From an uncultured Riemerella sp. (lineage in GTDB: Bacteria; Bacteroidota; Bacteroidia; Flavobacteriales; Weeksellaceae): a stretch of 23,605 nucleotides of DNA. Where the stretch lies: NCBI GenBank assembly GCA_938037185.1, contig CALHQK010000029.1, forward strand, positions 1 through 23,605. Direction: 5' to 3'. Both the position numbers and the translations under genes were made by a program. Below the pieces are notes generated by a model that searched no databases, was not told where the DNA came from, and was given only the letters and a program-made list of their open reading frames with translations. Each line of letters starts with the position of its first letter. Position 1 is the stretch's first letter. This document shows positions 15,498 through 23,568 of this stretch, piece by piece.

Positions 15498-17545
15498 TGG
15501 CGAAAAAGACTAAAAATATACTGCTCGTAGGAAACCCGAATGTAGGAAAATCCACGGTTTTTAATCATCTCTGTAACAGACAGCAGAAGACGGGAAATTA
15601 TGCAGGAGTTACGGTGGAAAGCTACACAGGAAGTTACGATTACGAGGGCGAAACCATTACAATAACCGATTTGCCTGGAGCGTACAGCATCTATCCCAGC
15701 TCTGAGGATGAGGCTGTTTTCAGTAGGTTTTTGGTGCAGGAGCCGAGGGAATACCACGGAATTCTCTACATAGCAGATGCTATCAACATCAGGCGAAGTC
15801 TGCTTCTTCTTCAGCAGATAAAGGATTTGGGAATTCCTGTGATGATGGTTTTGAACCAAATGGATTTGGCTCAGAAAAAAGGATTTGTCTTTGATTTAGC
15901 CAAAATGGAGAAGGCTTTAGGTGTGAAAATCATTCCTGCCAATGCGAAGGAAAACGAGGGAATGGAAGCCGTAAAAAAGGCAATTTATGACAATGAATTT
16001 CAGCAGGAAACCACTCCGAGTTTTGAAATTCCGATGGAGCATAAAGGCTTGGTTTTCAAGTTAAAAAATCAACTAAAAGAAGAAAACGATTACAAAATCT
16101 GGACGCTGCTTTCTGCCGAAAAATATTTAGGGAAATTAGAAAGTATGGCGGAGCAGCTTAATCAAGAAATGGTCAAATGTCTCGTTCCCAAAAGATTGCA
16201 GGTTCAGGAGACCATCAGAAGATACCAGAATATCGATAAAATCCTCCCTGAATTTTTCTCAAAAAAGAAACAAGAAAAGAAACTTTTCACAGAGAAACTG
16301 GATAAAATTTTGGTGCATCCGTTTTTCGGGTATTTGATTTTTGGAATATTATTATTGCTGATTTTCAATAGTGTATTTTACTTGGCAGAATACCCTATGA
16401 AATGGATAGAGGACGGCGTGGTGTTTTTTGGTGACTCGGCAGGAGAGTACCTTCCAGAGGGACCTCTCAAAAGTCTTTTTACCCAAGGAATTATCCCAGG
16501 GATAGTCGGTGTGCTGCCGTTTGCGCCACAAATAGGGATTTTGCTGTATGTACTTTATTTACTGGAAGACTCGGGCTACATGGCGAGGATAGTTTTTCTT
16601 ACGGACAGATTTTTGAGACCTTTCGGGCTGAATGGGAAAAGCATCGTTCCACTGGTTTCTAGTACGGCATGTGCAGTTCCTGCCATTATGGGAGCGAGGA
16701 ATATAGAAAATATAAAGGAAAGACTGCTAACCATAATGGTTACGCCTTTTATGACCTGTTCTGCGAGGCTGCCTGTGTACAGCATTATTATAGGGCTGAT
16801 TATCCCAGATGAATATTTTTTAGGTTTTATCAGTTATAAAGCAGTGATGATGCTGATAATGTATATTGCTGGTTTTCTGATGGCTTTGGGGGCTTCATTT
16901 GTTTTAAAGAAAATCATCAGAGCCAATGAAAAATCTTATCTTGTGATGGATTTGCCACCTTATAAAGTCCCAATGTGGGGGAATAATTTCAGACTGACGA
17001 TGAATAAAGTCTGGGGCTTCATCACAGGTTCGGGGAAAATTATTTTCTCGGTTACGGTTTTGCTTTGGGCATTGGCGTTCTTTGGGCCAAGACAAAACAC
17101 AGACCAAATTATTTCCACAGATGTAGAAATGGAGGATTCTTATTTGGCTATTTTGGGCAAAGGCATTGAGCCTGTGGTAGAGCCTTTGGGCTACGACTGG
17201 AAAATAGGCGTGGGAGTTATCACGAGTTTTGCGGCGAGGGAAACCTTTGTAGGAACGATGGCTACGCTCTATGGGCTGGAAGATGTGGATACCGAATCCG
17301 AAGAGGGCGAACTGCGAATCATGGACAAAATGCGAAAAGACACCAAACCCAATGGAGAGAAGGTTTTCAGTTTCGCTACGGGGCTTTCGGTGCTTATGTT
17401 CTATGCCTTTGCGATGCAGTGTATTTCCACTATTGCCATTGTTTATAAGGAAACCAGAAGCCTGAAATGGACGCTTATACAGATGTTTGGGATGACAGGA
17501 ATAGCCTATTTGGTTTCTTTTTTGGTTTATCAAATTTTTAAATAA
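15497..17545 (+). CDS. feoB: Ferrous iron transporter B
   Basis: A GTP-gated inner-membrane ferrous iron transporter of 682 residues. G-protein motifs: G1 GNPNVGKS (12-19), G2 GVTVE (37-41), G3 DLPG (58-61), G4 NQMD (120-123), and a loose G5 near PANA (147-150). A helical linker follows to about 255. The membrane part then carries two Gate domains, with conserved segments such as GILLYVLYLLEDSGYMARI and the Cys-containing STACAVPAIMGARN and TPFMTCSARLPVY. The start is the ATG at 15497, which shares a base with the feoA stop; a TTG one codon upstream is rejected. A 44-residue Cys-rich gene follows after 8 bases. Confidence 0.97.
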   Translation: MAKKTKNILLVGNPNVGKSTVFNHLCNRQQKTGNYAGVTVESYTGSYDYEGETITITDLPGAYSIYPSSEDEAVFSRFLVQEPREYHGILYIADAINIRRSLLLLQQIKDLGIPVMMVLNQMDLAQKKGFVFDLAKMEKALGVKIIPANAKENEGMEAVKKAIYDNEFQQETTPSFEIPMEHKGLVFKLKNQLKEENDYKIWTLLSAEKYLGKLESMAEQLNQEMVKCLVPKRLQVQETIRRYQNIDKILPEFFSKKKQEKKLFTEKLDKILVHPFFGYLIFGILLLLIFNSVFYLAEYPMKWIEDGVVFFGDSAGEYLPEGPLKSLFTQGIIPGIVGVLPFAPQIGILLYVLYLLEDSGYMARIVFLTDRFLRPFGLNGKSIVPLVSSTACAVPAIMGARNIENIKERLLTIMVTPFMTCSARLPVYSIIIGLIIPDEYFLGFISYKAVMMLIMYIAGFLMALGASFVLKKIIRANEKSYLVMDLPPYKVPMWGNNFRLTMNKVWGFITGSGKIIFSVTVLLWALAFFGPRQNTDQIISTDVEMEDSYLAILGKGIEPVVEPLGYDWKIGVGVITSFAARETFVGTMATLYGLEDVDTESEEGELRIMDKMRKDTKPNGEKVFSFATGLSVLMFYAFAMQCISTIAIVYKETRSLKWTLIQMFGMTGIAYLVSFLVYQIFK

Positions 17546-17553
17546 TTAAAGAA

Positions 17554-17688
17554 ATGCTTTATTTTCAATATGTTATCATCGCAATGATACTGCTGATGGC
17601 GGTTTATTGTCTTGTGAGAATTTTTACTAAAAATTTTTCTTCCAAGAAGAAAGGAAATGGTTGCGACAGAGGTTGTGGCTGTTCGTAG
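17554..17688 (+). CDS. FeoB-associated Cys-rich membrane protein
   Basis: A 44-residue open frame 8 bases after feoB. It has one N-terminal transmembrane helix (about 5-24), a basic stretch NFSSKKKGNG (27-36), and the cysteine cluster CDRGCGCS at the very end (C37, C41, C43), plus C19 in the helix. This is the layout of the small Cys-rich membrane proteins known to follow feoB in many Bacteroidota and Firmicutes. Its role in iron uptake is not established; handing iron to or from FeoB at the cytoplasmic face is a reasonable guess. It is short enough to be missed by gene callers, but spacing, composition and position support it. Confidence 0.8.
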   Translation: MLYFQYVIIAMILLMAVYCLVRIFTKNFSSKKKGNGCDRGCGCS

Positions 17689-17769
17689 TTCATTTTTTTA
17701 GTAAAATAATTTTTCTTTCTTAAAGCTGTTTTAACGACTCAAATTCTACCCAATATTTAGGAGATTTCT

Positions 17770-17777
17770 TATCTTTG
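17770..17777 (+). promoter_or_regulatory. -7 box for the DUF4265-glmM operon
   Basis: TATCTTTG matches TAnnTTTG and ends 23 nt before the ATG at 17801. The sequence at the -33 position is TTTA rather than TTTG. Confidence 0.5.
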
Positions 17778-17800
17778 TAGAACACTTTTGACAAAAAATA

Positions 17801-18271
17801 ATGGAGGCAGAGGAAAAATCGGTAAAAATATTAACCAAATATTTTAGTGATGTTCTTGATGAAATAGTTGTAGAAACGCTTTGGGCAGAAGTAATCGATG
17901 AGGAAAAAGGGTTGTATAAAGTAGACAATATTCCTTTTTATGGAGCAGAGTTTTCGTGTGGAGATGTTGTTTTAGCGGAGTATGATGAGGCGGAAATGTG
18001 CCTTGTTTATCGAAAAGTAGTTGAACATTCGGGAAATTCTACTGTGCAAGTTATTATATTTGAGGATGGATTTGATATAGAATCTTTACGAGAGGAATTT
18101 AATGAATTGGGATTTTCTTCTGAAAAAGCAGGGAGCAGTTATTTCGTATTGGAAATTCCTTTTGAAAAAAATTATAATATTATTTATACTAAACTCTTAG
18201 TGCTTCAAGACAAAGGCTTATTGGATTTTGCAGAGCCAGTTCTTTCGGAAAAACATTTTAAAGAAAAATAA
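17801..18271 (+). CDS. DUF4265 domain protein
   Basis: A 156-residue cytoplasmic protein of unknown function. The segment ETLWAEVIDEEKGLYKVDNIP (25-45), then SCGDVVLAEYDE (52-63) and VVEHSGNSTVQVI (73-85), match DUF4265. The second half (about 86-150) looks like a ferredoxin-like alpha/beta fold. The gene lies 3 bases upstream of glmM and has its own -7 box, so it heads a two-gene operon. That arrangement may simply be shared housekeeping expression; nothing in the sequence ties it to amino-sugar metabolism. It has no signal peptide or membrane helix. Confidence 0.8.
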   Translation: MEAEEKSVKILTKYFSDVLDEIVVETLWAEVIDEEKGLYKVDNIPFYGAEFSCGDVVLAEYDEAEMCLVYRKVVEHSGNSTVQVIIFEDGFDIESLREEFNELGFSSEKAGSSYFVLEIPFEKNYNIIYTKLLVLQDKGLLDFAEPVLSEKHFKEK

Positions 18272-18274
18272 AAT

Positions 18275-19660
18275 ATGTCATTAATAAAATCAATTTCAGG
18301 AATTAGAGGGACTATCGGAGGAAAAGTGGGAGATAATCTCACGCCGCTGGATGTGGTTAAATTTACCTCTGCATTTGGGTCTTGGCTTCAGAATAACAAA
18401 GGTAAAAAGGACTTGACGCTCGTTATCGGTAGAGATGCTAGAATTTCGGGGCAGATGGTTTCTTCGCTGGTTTCTGCTACTTTGCAGGGGCTGGGTATCC
18501 ATGTGATAGACCTTGGACTTTCTACTACGCCTACGGTGGAGGTGATGGTGCCAGAACTTGGGGCAGATGGCGGAATTATCCTTACAGCTTCACATAACCC
18601 TAAACAATGGAACGCTCTGAAACTTCTCAATGAAAAAGGAGAATTTATCAATGGAGAAAACGGTGCTGAGGTTTTGGCGCTTGCTGAGCGTGAGGATTTC
18701 GGCTATGCAGAGGTGGATAACCTTGGTAAATACGAGACAAGAGAAGATGGTTTCGCGGTTCATATCGCTAAAATTCTTGCCCTGCCGATGGTAGATGCAG
18801 AGGCGGTGAAGGCTAAAAAATTCAAAGTAGTGCTGGATGCGGTAAATTCCACTGGTGGAATGGCGCTTCCGCCGCTTTTGGAGCAGCTCGGCTGTGAGGT
18901 GGTTAAGCTTTATTGTGAGCCAAACGGACATTTTCCGCATAACCCAGAACCTTTGAAAGAACATCTTACGGACATTTGTGATTTGGTGAAAAAGGAAAAA
19001 GCAGATTTGGGAATCGTGGTAGATCCCGATGTGGATAGACTCGCTCTTATCGATGAAAAAGGAGAAATGTTTGGTGAGGAATATACATTGGTTGCTGTAG
19101 CAGATTATCTTTTAAGACATAAAAAAGGCGTGGCAGTGTCTAATCTTTCTTCCAGCCGTGCCCTACGAGATGTAGCGAAAATGCATGATTCTGAGTATTT
19201 TGCAAGTGCAGTGGGTGAGGTAAATGTAGTAACCTTGATGAAGGAGAAAAATGCCGTTATCGGAGGAGAAGGGAATGGTGGAATTATCTACCCGGATCTG
19301 CACTACGGAAGGGATTCATTAGTTGGTGCTGCATTGTTTTTGACACATTTGGCGAAAGAAAACAAATCCGTTTCTGAACTGAGGGCTACATATCCTGCTT
19401 ACTTTATGGGTAAGAAAAAAATAGAACTGACACCAGAAATCAATGTAGATGAGGTTTTGGAGAAGATAAAAACAAAATATCAAAACGAGGAAATCTCTAC
19501 GATAGACGGAGTGAAAATAGATTTTGCGGAGAACTGGGTTCATCTTAGAAAATCCAATACAGAACCGATAATCCGTATCTATACAGAAGCAAAATCCCAA
19601 AAAGAAGCCGATGAGCTGGGCGATAGATTTATAGAGGAAATTAGAAGTTTTATAGCTTAA
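18275..19660 (+). CDS. glmM: Phosphoglucosamine mutase
   Basis: Converts glucosamine-6-phosphate to glucosamine-1-phosphate on the way to UDP-GlcNAc, for peptidoglycan and LPS. The product has 461 residues. The phosphoserine loop TASHNP is at 104-109 with catalytic S106. The metal-binding loop DPDVDR is at 251-256. The sugar-binding segment GEGNGG and the phosphate-binding RKSNTEP near the C-terminus are present. The N-terminus SISGIRGTIGG is typical of the Bacteroidota members of this alpha-phosphohexomutase family. A phosphomannomutase or phosphoglucomutase role cannot be fully excluded by eye, since these enzymes share motifs. It is the second gene of an operon and ends in a very strong terminator. 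Confidence 0.88.
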   Translation: MSLIKSISGIRGTIGGKVGDNLTPLDVVKFTSAFGSWLQNNKGKKDLTLVIGRDARISGQMVSSLVSATLQGLGIHVIDLGLSTTPTVEVMVPELGADGGIILTASHNPKQWNALKLLNEKGEFINGENGAEVLALAEREDFGYAEVDNLGKYETREDGFAVHIAKILALPMVDAEAVKAKKFKVVLDAVNSTGGMALPPLLEQLGCEVVKLYCEPNGHFPHNPEPLKEHLTDICDLVKKEKADLGIVVDPDVDRLALIDEKGEMFGEEYTLVAVADYLLRHKKGVAVSNLSSSRALRDVAKMHDSEYFASAVGEVNVVTLMKEKNAVIGGEGNGGIIYPDLHYGRDSLVGAALFLTHLAKENKSVSELRATYPAYFMGKKKIELTPEINVDEVLEKIKTKYQNEEISTIDGVKIDFAENWVHLRKSNTEPIIRIYTEAKSQKEADELGDRFIEEIRSFIA

Positions 19661-19662
19661 AT

Positions 19663-19700
19663 AAAAATAAAAACCATCTAAACAGGTGGTTTTTATTTTT
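19663..19700. terminator. Bidirectional terminator between glmM and the RDD gene
   Basis: The left arm 19663-19679 and right arm 19684-19700 pair over 17 bp (one G-U pair) around the loop AAAC; the core is CCATCT/AGGTGG with A/T tracts on both sides. It serves the convergent glmM (+) and RDD gene (-). Confidence 0.9.
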
Positions 19701-19707
19701 GTCTTTT

Positions 19708-20217
19708 TTAGTTTAGTTTTTTTCCTAGTTCGTCAAGTTCTTTATTTAAAGTGTTTTCAATATTGTATTTTTCCCAATTTACAACTCGGGTGTCTGACCA
19801 CAAATCATGCCATCCATCCTCTTTTATTAAGAAAGAAAGGGCCTCAAAAGGAACTATTCTTGATACGCTTCTAATAAGAAAATCGTTTAATGTAGGAGTT
19901 GTCCCATCGATTGAGACTACTTTTGTCTTTGTGATGAATTTACCGATACTTTTACCTTTGGTGAAATATTCAATAGAGAATATATAAACGAAATACAAAA
20001 TGCCAGTAAATAAATAATCAGCAGCAAGATTCTCTTCCAGATATAAAAACCATTGTAGAGGGACTTCTATTCCTATCGTTGCAAGTATTCCTAAGAATAC
20101 TCCAAAAAAGAAAATAAAGATGTAGAATACGATAATATCTATAAAATAATTGGCAAATCGTGTGCCTCGGCTAGCTTTATTGTTTTGTACAATAAAAGAT
20201 AATTGTTTTTGTGACAT
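19708..20217 (-). CDS. RDD-family inner-membrane protein
   Basis: A 169-residue RDD-domain membrane protein. The conserved R20 and D27 lie in RFANYFIDIIV (20-30). Two clear helices span about 25-48 and 66-88. They are followed by KSIGKFITKTKVVSIDG (89-105), the Arg-rich FLIRSVSRIVPFE (113-125), and the closing motif WHDLWSDTRVV (136-146), all typical of the family. Some RDD proteins have been linked to ion transport and others are accessory domains, so no substrate is assigned. It is a single gene with its own promoter, divergent from the duplicated-domain protein and convergent with glmM. Confidence 0.88.
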   Translation of the reverse strand: MSQKQLSFIVQNNKASRGTRFANYFIDIIVFYIFIFFFGVFLGILATIGIEVPLQWFLYLEENLAADYLFTGILYFVYIFSIEYFTKGKSIGKFITKTKVVSIDGTTPTLNDFLIRSVSRIVPFEALSFLIKEDGWHDLWSDTRVVNWEKYNIENTLNKELDELGKKLN

Positions 20218-20243
20218 AATAATAGTTTTTTATATATTTCGTA

Positions 20244-20251
20244 CAAAAATA
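20244..20251 (-). promoter_or_regulatory. -7 box for the RDD gene
   Basis: TATTTTTG on the minus strand matches TAnnTTTG and ends 26 nt before the ATG at 20217. Confidence 0.5.
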
Positions 20252-20283
20252 AAAATAAATTCTCATCAGATAATAAAAACTTT

Positions 20284-20291
20284 TACCTTTG
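20284..20291 (+). promoter_or_regulatory. -7 box for the duplicated-domain protein / TPR operon
   Basis: TACCTTTG matches TAnnTTTG and ends 53 nt before the ATG at 20345. It is divergent from the RDD promoter, 32 bases away. Confidence 0.5.
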
Positions 20292-20344
20292 TAGAAAGTT
20301 CAAAAAATGATTAGGGAATTAATAATTTAAAATTAATTGAAATT

Positions 20345-20905
20345 ATGGATTTATTTACAAAAATGCTTTTGGATTCGAAAGAAAACGATAGATTTCTATG
20401 CCTTTACGAATATTCGGATGATGATAAATTTTGGTTTGGTAAGGTTATTGATTTCAATGAAGAAATTATCATATTCCAACATTATACTAAATTTGGTAAG
20501 AAAGAAGGAAAGATAATATTGCGAAGGTCTATGATTAGTGAAATTGATTTTGATAATAAATATTCCAAAACTATGGCTTATGTTATTAGTCATAGATATG
20601 AGATAGACCGAAAAACAGAAATTCCAATAAACTGTGAAGATACCGAAAATTGGCGAAAGTCTTTTTTGGAACAAGTGAAAAATAGAACTGATTTTCTTAC
20701 TTCTGTAAAGGTAAATGGTTCTTTTTACTCAGGTTTTGTAAAAGAAACAGATGAGGATTTTTTTATGCTTCATTGTATAGGTACTGATGGAGAAGATAAG
20801 GGAAATATAATTTTCAGAATAGAGGATGTGACGGAGTTTTCTTTTGATGATAGGGAAGACAGAAAAACATTGATGCTGTATCAATGGAAATCAAAAAAAC
20901 AATAA
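20345..20905 (+). CDS. Uncharacterised protein with two tandem copies of a small beta-rich domain
   Basis: I do not recognise this 186-residue product. It has no signal peptide or membrane helix. Residues 31-73 and 129-171 align without gaps at an offset of 98. Shared features are a hydrophobic-x-Gly-x-Val strand (G32/G130), an acidic turn (NEE/DED), G51/G149, G55/G153, the strand pair KIIL/NIIF, and EIDFD/EFSFD. This pattern of strand, Gly, acidic turn and paired strands resembles small five-stranded barrels such as SH3-like or LSm folds, which is an inference from shape only. The gene shares a promoter region with the downstream TPR gene 24 bases away, so a joint role is possible. Confidence 0.75.
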   Translation: MDLFTKMLLDSKENDRFLCLYEYSDDDKFWFGKVIDFNEEIIIFQHYTKFGKKEGKIILRRSMISEIDFDNKYSKTMAYVISHRYEIDRKTEIPINCEDTENWRKSFLEQVKNRTDFLTSVKVNGSFYSGFVKETDEDFFMLHCIGTDGEDKGNIIFRIEDVTEFSFDDREDRKTLMLYQWKSKKQ

Positions 20906-20929
20906 ATAAAACGCTAAAAGCGATAGATT

Positions 20930-22306
20930 TTGGAAGAGGAATTTTTTGAAAATGAACTTGTAAAAAAGTTCGAAGAAATGATAGAAAATAACGAGGAATA
21001 TTATTTCAGTTCAGAGGAGCTGGAAGATATTATCGTGCATTATTTGGAGCTGGGAGATATTGCATTTGCGGAGTTGGCTGTCAACTATGCACTGAGACTG
21101 CACCCTAATTCCATAGAAATAAAAACCAAAAGATTAGAAATTCTTCTGGAACAGCAGAAATATACGCAGGTAAAGGAGCTGATGGCGGAGCTTAGAAATT
21201 CATCAATGGAAACTATGGATTTTTTGGTCTGCTGTGCGAAATATTATTCCAATCTTGGAAATCCGAGAAGAGCGATAGAATATTGCGAAAAAGCTCTGAA
21301 ATACGGCGAAGAGCAGAATTTCCTGCATAATTTCATCGCGGATGAATATGTGAATTTGGAAGACCCTTTTAATGCGCTGAAAAACTATAAATTAGCCCTG
21401 AATTATGATGCCTACGATGATTATTCATTGGAGAATATTATGATTTGCTACAATCAGCTGAATAAAGCCGATGAAGCAAGGAAGTTTTTGGAAAATTATC
21501 TTGATGAATTTCCGTTTTCCGAAATGGGCTGGTATGAATACGGGCAGTTTCATTTTAACAAAAAGAATTATAGAGAGGCTATCAAGGGATTTGATTATGT
21601 ATTAGCAATCAACAGCGATTCCCTGTCTATTTATGGGAGCAAAGCGGCGTGTTATGAAGCGCTAAACGAATGGGAAAAAGCCATAGAAGTCTATGAAGAA
21701 TTGCTCGATTTAGAATACACCAAAGCCTTTACTTACTATAAAATAGGGCTTTGCTATAAGGCAATGAAACAATGGGCTTCTGCGCTGAGTGCCTTCCAGC
21801 AGTCGCTCAGAGAAGATCCGCAGTTTTATATGTCTATGATGGAGCAGTCGGATGCCTATTATGAGATGCACAAATATGAGGAAGCACTATATTTCGCGAA
21901 AGAAGCTGTTTCACTCAATGAAGCGAATCTGGATTATCAGAAAAAATTGGCTTTTCTATACATAGACAATGGAAAATTTGAAGAGAGTATTTCCTGTTTG
22001 AAAAAAATCGTAGAAATGGAGCCAGACCGCTTCTACAACTGGTATGCATACAGCGAGGTGCTTATGCTCATCGGTGAGTATGAAGAGGCTGTTTTACTTT
22101 TAGAAAAAGCACTGAAACAGCACCATAGAGCGGAACTTTTCTATCAAATGAGCAACTGCTATTTTCATCTGAAAGAAGAACAGAAAGCCAAGGATTTCCT
22201 TGAAATAGCGCTTGATTTAGACCCATCCTTATCAGAAGATATGCAGCAGAAATATCCGTATATAAGGGAAGAAGTCAAAAATAAAATAAAAAACAAAAGA
22301 CAGTAA
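20930..22306 (+). CDS. Tetratricopeptide-repeat protein
   Basis: A 458-residue soluble scaffold protein made almost wholly of TPR helices. I count about eleven or twelve 34-residue units from roughly residue 27 to 434, with typical stretches such as GNPRRAIEYCEKALKYG, KNYREAIKGFDYVLAIN and EYEEAVLLLEKALKQ. There is no signal peptide, so it is probably cytoplasmic. The frame has a stop two codons before the TTG at 20930, and the next in-frame ATG is at residue 17, inside the conserved N-terminal helix, so TTG is the likely start. It lies 24 bases after the duplicated-domain gene, probably in the same transcript. The stop codon sits inside the terminator shared with the convergent methyltransferase gene. 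Confidence 0.9.
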   Translation: MEEEFFENELVKKFEEMIENNEEYYFSSEELEDIIVHYLELGDIAFAELAVNYALRLHPNSIEIKTKRLEILLEQQKYTQVKELMAELRNSSMETMDFLVCCAKYYSNLGNPRRAIEYCEKALKYGEEQNFLHNFIADEYVNLEDPFNALKNYKLALNYDAYDDYSLENIMICYNQLNKADEARKFLENYLDEFPFSEMGWYEYGQFHFNKKNYREAIKGFDYVLAINSDSLSIYGSKAACYEALNEWEKAIEVYEELLDLEYTKAFTYYKIGLCYKAMKQWASALSAFQQSLREDPQFYMSMMEQSDAYYEMHKYEEALYFAKEAVSLNEANLDYQKKLAFLYIDNGKFEESISCLKKIVEMEPDRFYNWYAYSEVLMLIGEYEEAVLLLEKALKQHHRAELFYQMSNCYFHLKEEQKAKDFLEIALDLDPSLSEDMQQKYPYIREEVKNKIKNKRQ

Positions 22307-22322
22307 TTAGTTACTGTCTTTT
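22295..22322. terminator. Bidirectional terminator overlapping two stop codons
   Basis: A perfect 12-bp stem (22295-22306 with 22311-22322, core GACAGTAA/TTACTGTC) encloses the loop TTAG, with T-tracts on both strands. The TPR stop codon (22304-22306) lies in the left arm. The stop of the minus-strand gene (22307-22309) falls in the loop, and its last codons form the right arm. Confidence 0.9.
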
Positions 22323-23482
22323 TCGTTAGAAAATTTATGCGTTTTTTTCGTTCCTTCGTAGGTTTCGTATTGTAGAAAACGGCATTCCAGCTTTCCGTTG
22401 AATAGTTTGACTTTTCTGGAAGGGCGGAGTCCTATTTTCTTAACCGCTTCTAAATCAGAGGTTATAATCCAAGAAAGCGTATTGGGATAGTTTTGCTTAA
22501 AGGTATCGCCTATTTTTTTGTAAAAATCCTCTTCTTTTATGGAAATTCTCTTGTCATATGGTGGATTAAACATCACCATCAGAGGGAAAAGCTCTTTTTT
22601 AGATTCAAAGAAATTTTGTTTTCGGATTTCTATAATGTCTTCCATTTCTATGGATTCTACATTGGTTCTTGCGGCTTTTATAGCAGAAGGGTCAATATCG
22701 TAACCGATGATTTTTCCAGAAAATTCAGTTATTTTATTCAGCCTAAATTCTCTGATTTTACTGAAAAGTTCAGCATCATAATTTTTCCAGTTTTGGAAGG
22801 CGAATTTCTTTCTGAAAATCTGTGCAGGAAGGTTTAGGGCAATCATAGCGGCTTCTATCAGAAGGGTTCCGCTTCCGCACATAGGGTCTAGGAAATTTCC
22901 CTTGCCGTCCCATCCAGCGATTTGGAGCATTCCTGCCGCCAAAACCTCATTGATAGGCGCTTCTGTCTGCTCTTTTCGGTAACCTCTTTTAAATAAAGCA
23001 TCCCCCGAACTATCCAGCGAAATACTCACCAGCTCTCGGTCTATGTGCAGCTGGAGTTTTATTTCTGGGTTTTTAGTGTCTATATCAGGGCGTTTTCTGT
23101 ATTTTGCCTTGAAAAAATCTACAATGGCATCTTTCATTTTCAGGGTCATGAACTGGGAATGCCTGAATCTCTCGGAATTTATCGTAGCATCTATGGCAAA
23201 GGTCTGGTCTGGACTTAGGATTTCATCCCATGGGAATGCGAAAATTTTATCATAAAATCGGTCTTCGTTCCACGCCTTGAAAGTAAGTATCGGCACTAAA
23301 ATTTTCAGCGCTGTTCGGCAGGAATAGTTGATTTTATACAAAAATCCTAAATCTCCCTCGCAGGTTACTGCTCGGTTTTTTATTTCGACATTTCTTCCGC
23401 CCAGTTTTTTAACTTCCTCAGCGAGAGTGTTTTCCAATCCAAAAAATGTTTTGATTTGAATATTGATGTTTTCTGTATTCAT
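22307..23482 (-). CDS. THUMP-domain class I RNA methyltransferase, RlmL/TrmN-like
   Basis: A 391-residue SAM-dependent RNA methyltransferase. The N-terminal ferredoxin-like and THUMP region spans about 8-155. It is followed by the Rossmann-fold domain with the SAM-binding motif LDPMCGSGTLLIEA (198-211), the acidic loop GYDIDPSA (260-267), and the catalytic NPPY (306-309) typical of guanine-N2 methylation. The family includes the N-terminal half of RlmL (m2G2445 in 23S rRNA) and TrmN (tRNA m2G6). The rRNA role is more common in bacteria, but I leave the symbol blank. An open frame continues 7 codons upstream to 23503, yet the -7 box at 23501-23508 overlaps it, so the ATG at 23482 (MNTENINIQI) is preferred. 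Confidence 0.92.
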   Translation of the reverse strand: MNTENINIQIKTFFGLENTLAEEVKKLGGRNVEIKNRAVTCEGDLGFLYKINYSCRTALKILVPILTFKAWNEDRFYDKIFAFPWDEILSPDQTFAIDATINSERFRHSQFMTLKMKDAIVDFFKAKYRKRPDIDTKNPEIKLQLHIDRELVSISLDSSGDALFKRGYRKEQTEAPINEVLAAGMLQIAGWDGKGNFLDPMCGSGTLLIEAAMIALNLPAQIFRKKFAFQNWKNYDAELFSKIREFRLNKITEFSGKIIGYDIDPSAIKAARTNVESIEMEDIIEIRKQNFFESKKELFPLMVMFNPPYDKRISIKEEDFYKKIGDTFKQNYPNTLSWIITSDLEAVKKIGLRPSRKVKLFNGKLECRFLQYETYEGTKKTHKFSNEKDSN

Positions 23483-23500
23483 TAACTTTAAAATATTCTG

Positions 23501-23508
23501 CAAATTTA
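23501..23508 (-). promoter_or_regulatory. -7 box for the RNA methyltransferase gene
   Basis: TAAATTTG on the minus strand, 18 nt before the ATG at 23482. It overlaps the start of the longer open frame and so supports the shorter protein. Confidence 0.5.
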
Positions 23509-23560
23509 GTCAATAAAAGAGAATAAAATAATTTTATCAAGATTAAGAAATAAAAATAAC

Positions 23561-23568
23561 TAAATTTG
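23561..23568 (+). promoter_or_regulatory. -7 box for a gene beyond the right edge
   Basis: TAAATTTG on the plus strand, divergent from the methyltransferase promoter. No start codon for its gene is visible before the window ends 37 bases later. Confidence 0.4.

Noticed and set aside
16904..17533. 209-codon minus-strand frame within feoB
   Set aside because: Its low-complexity His/Arg-rich composition and full overlap with conserved FeoB membrane segments mark it as a shadow.
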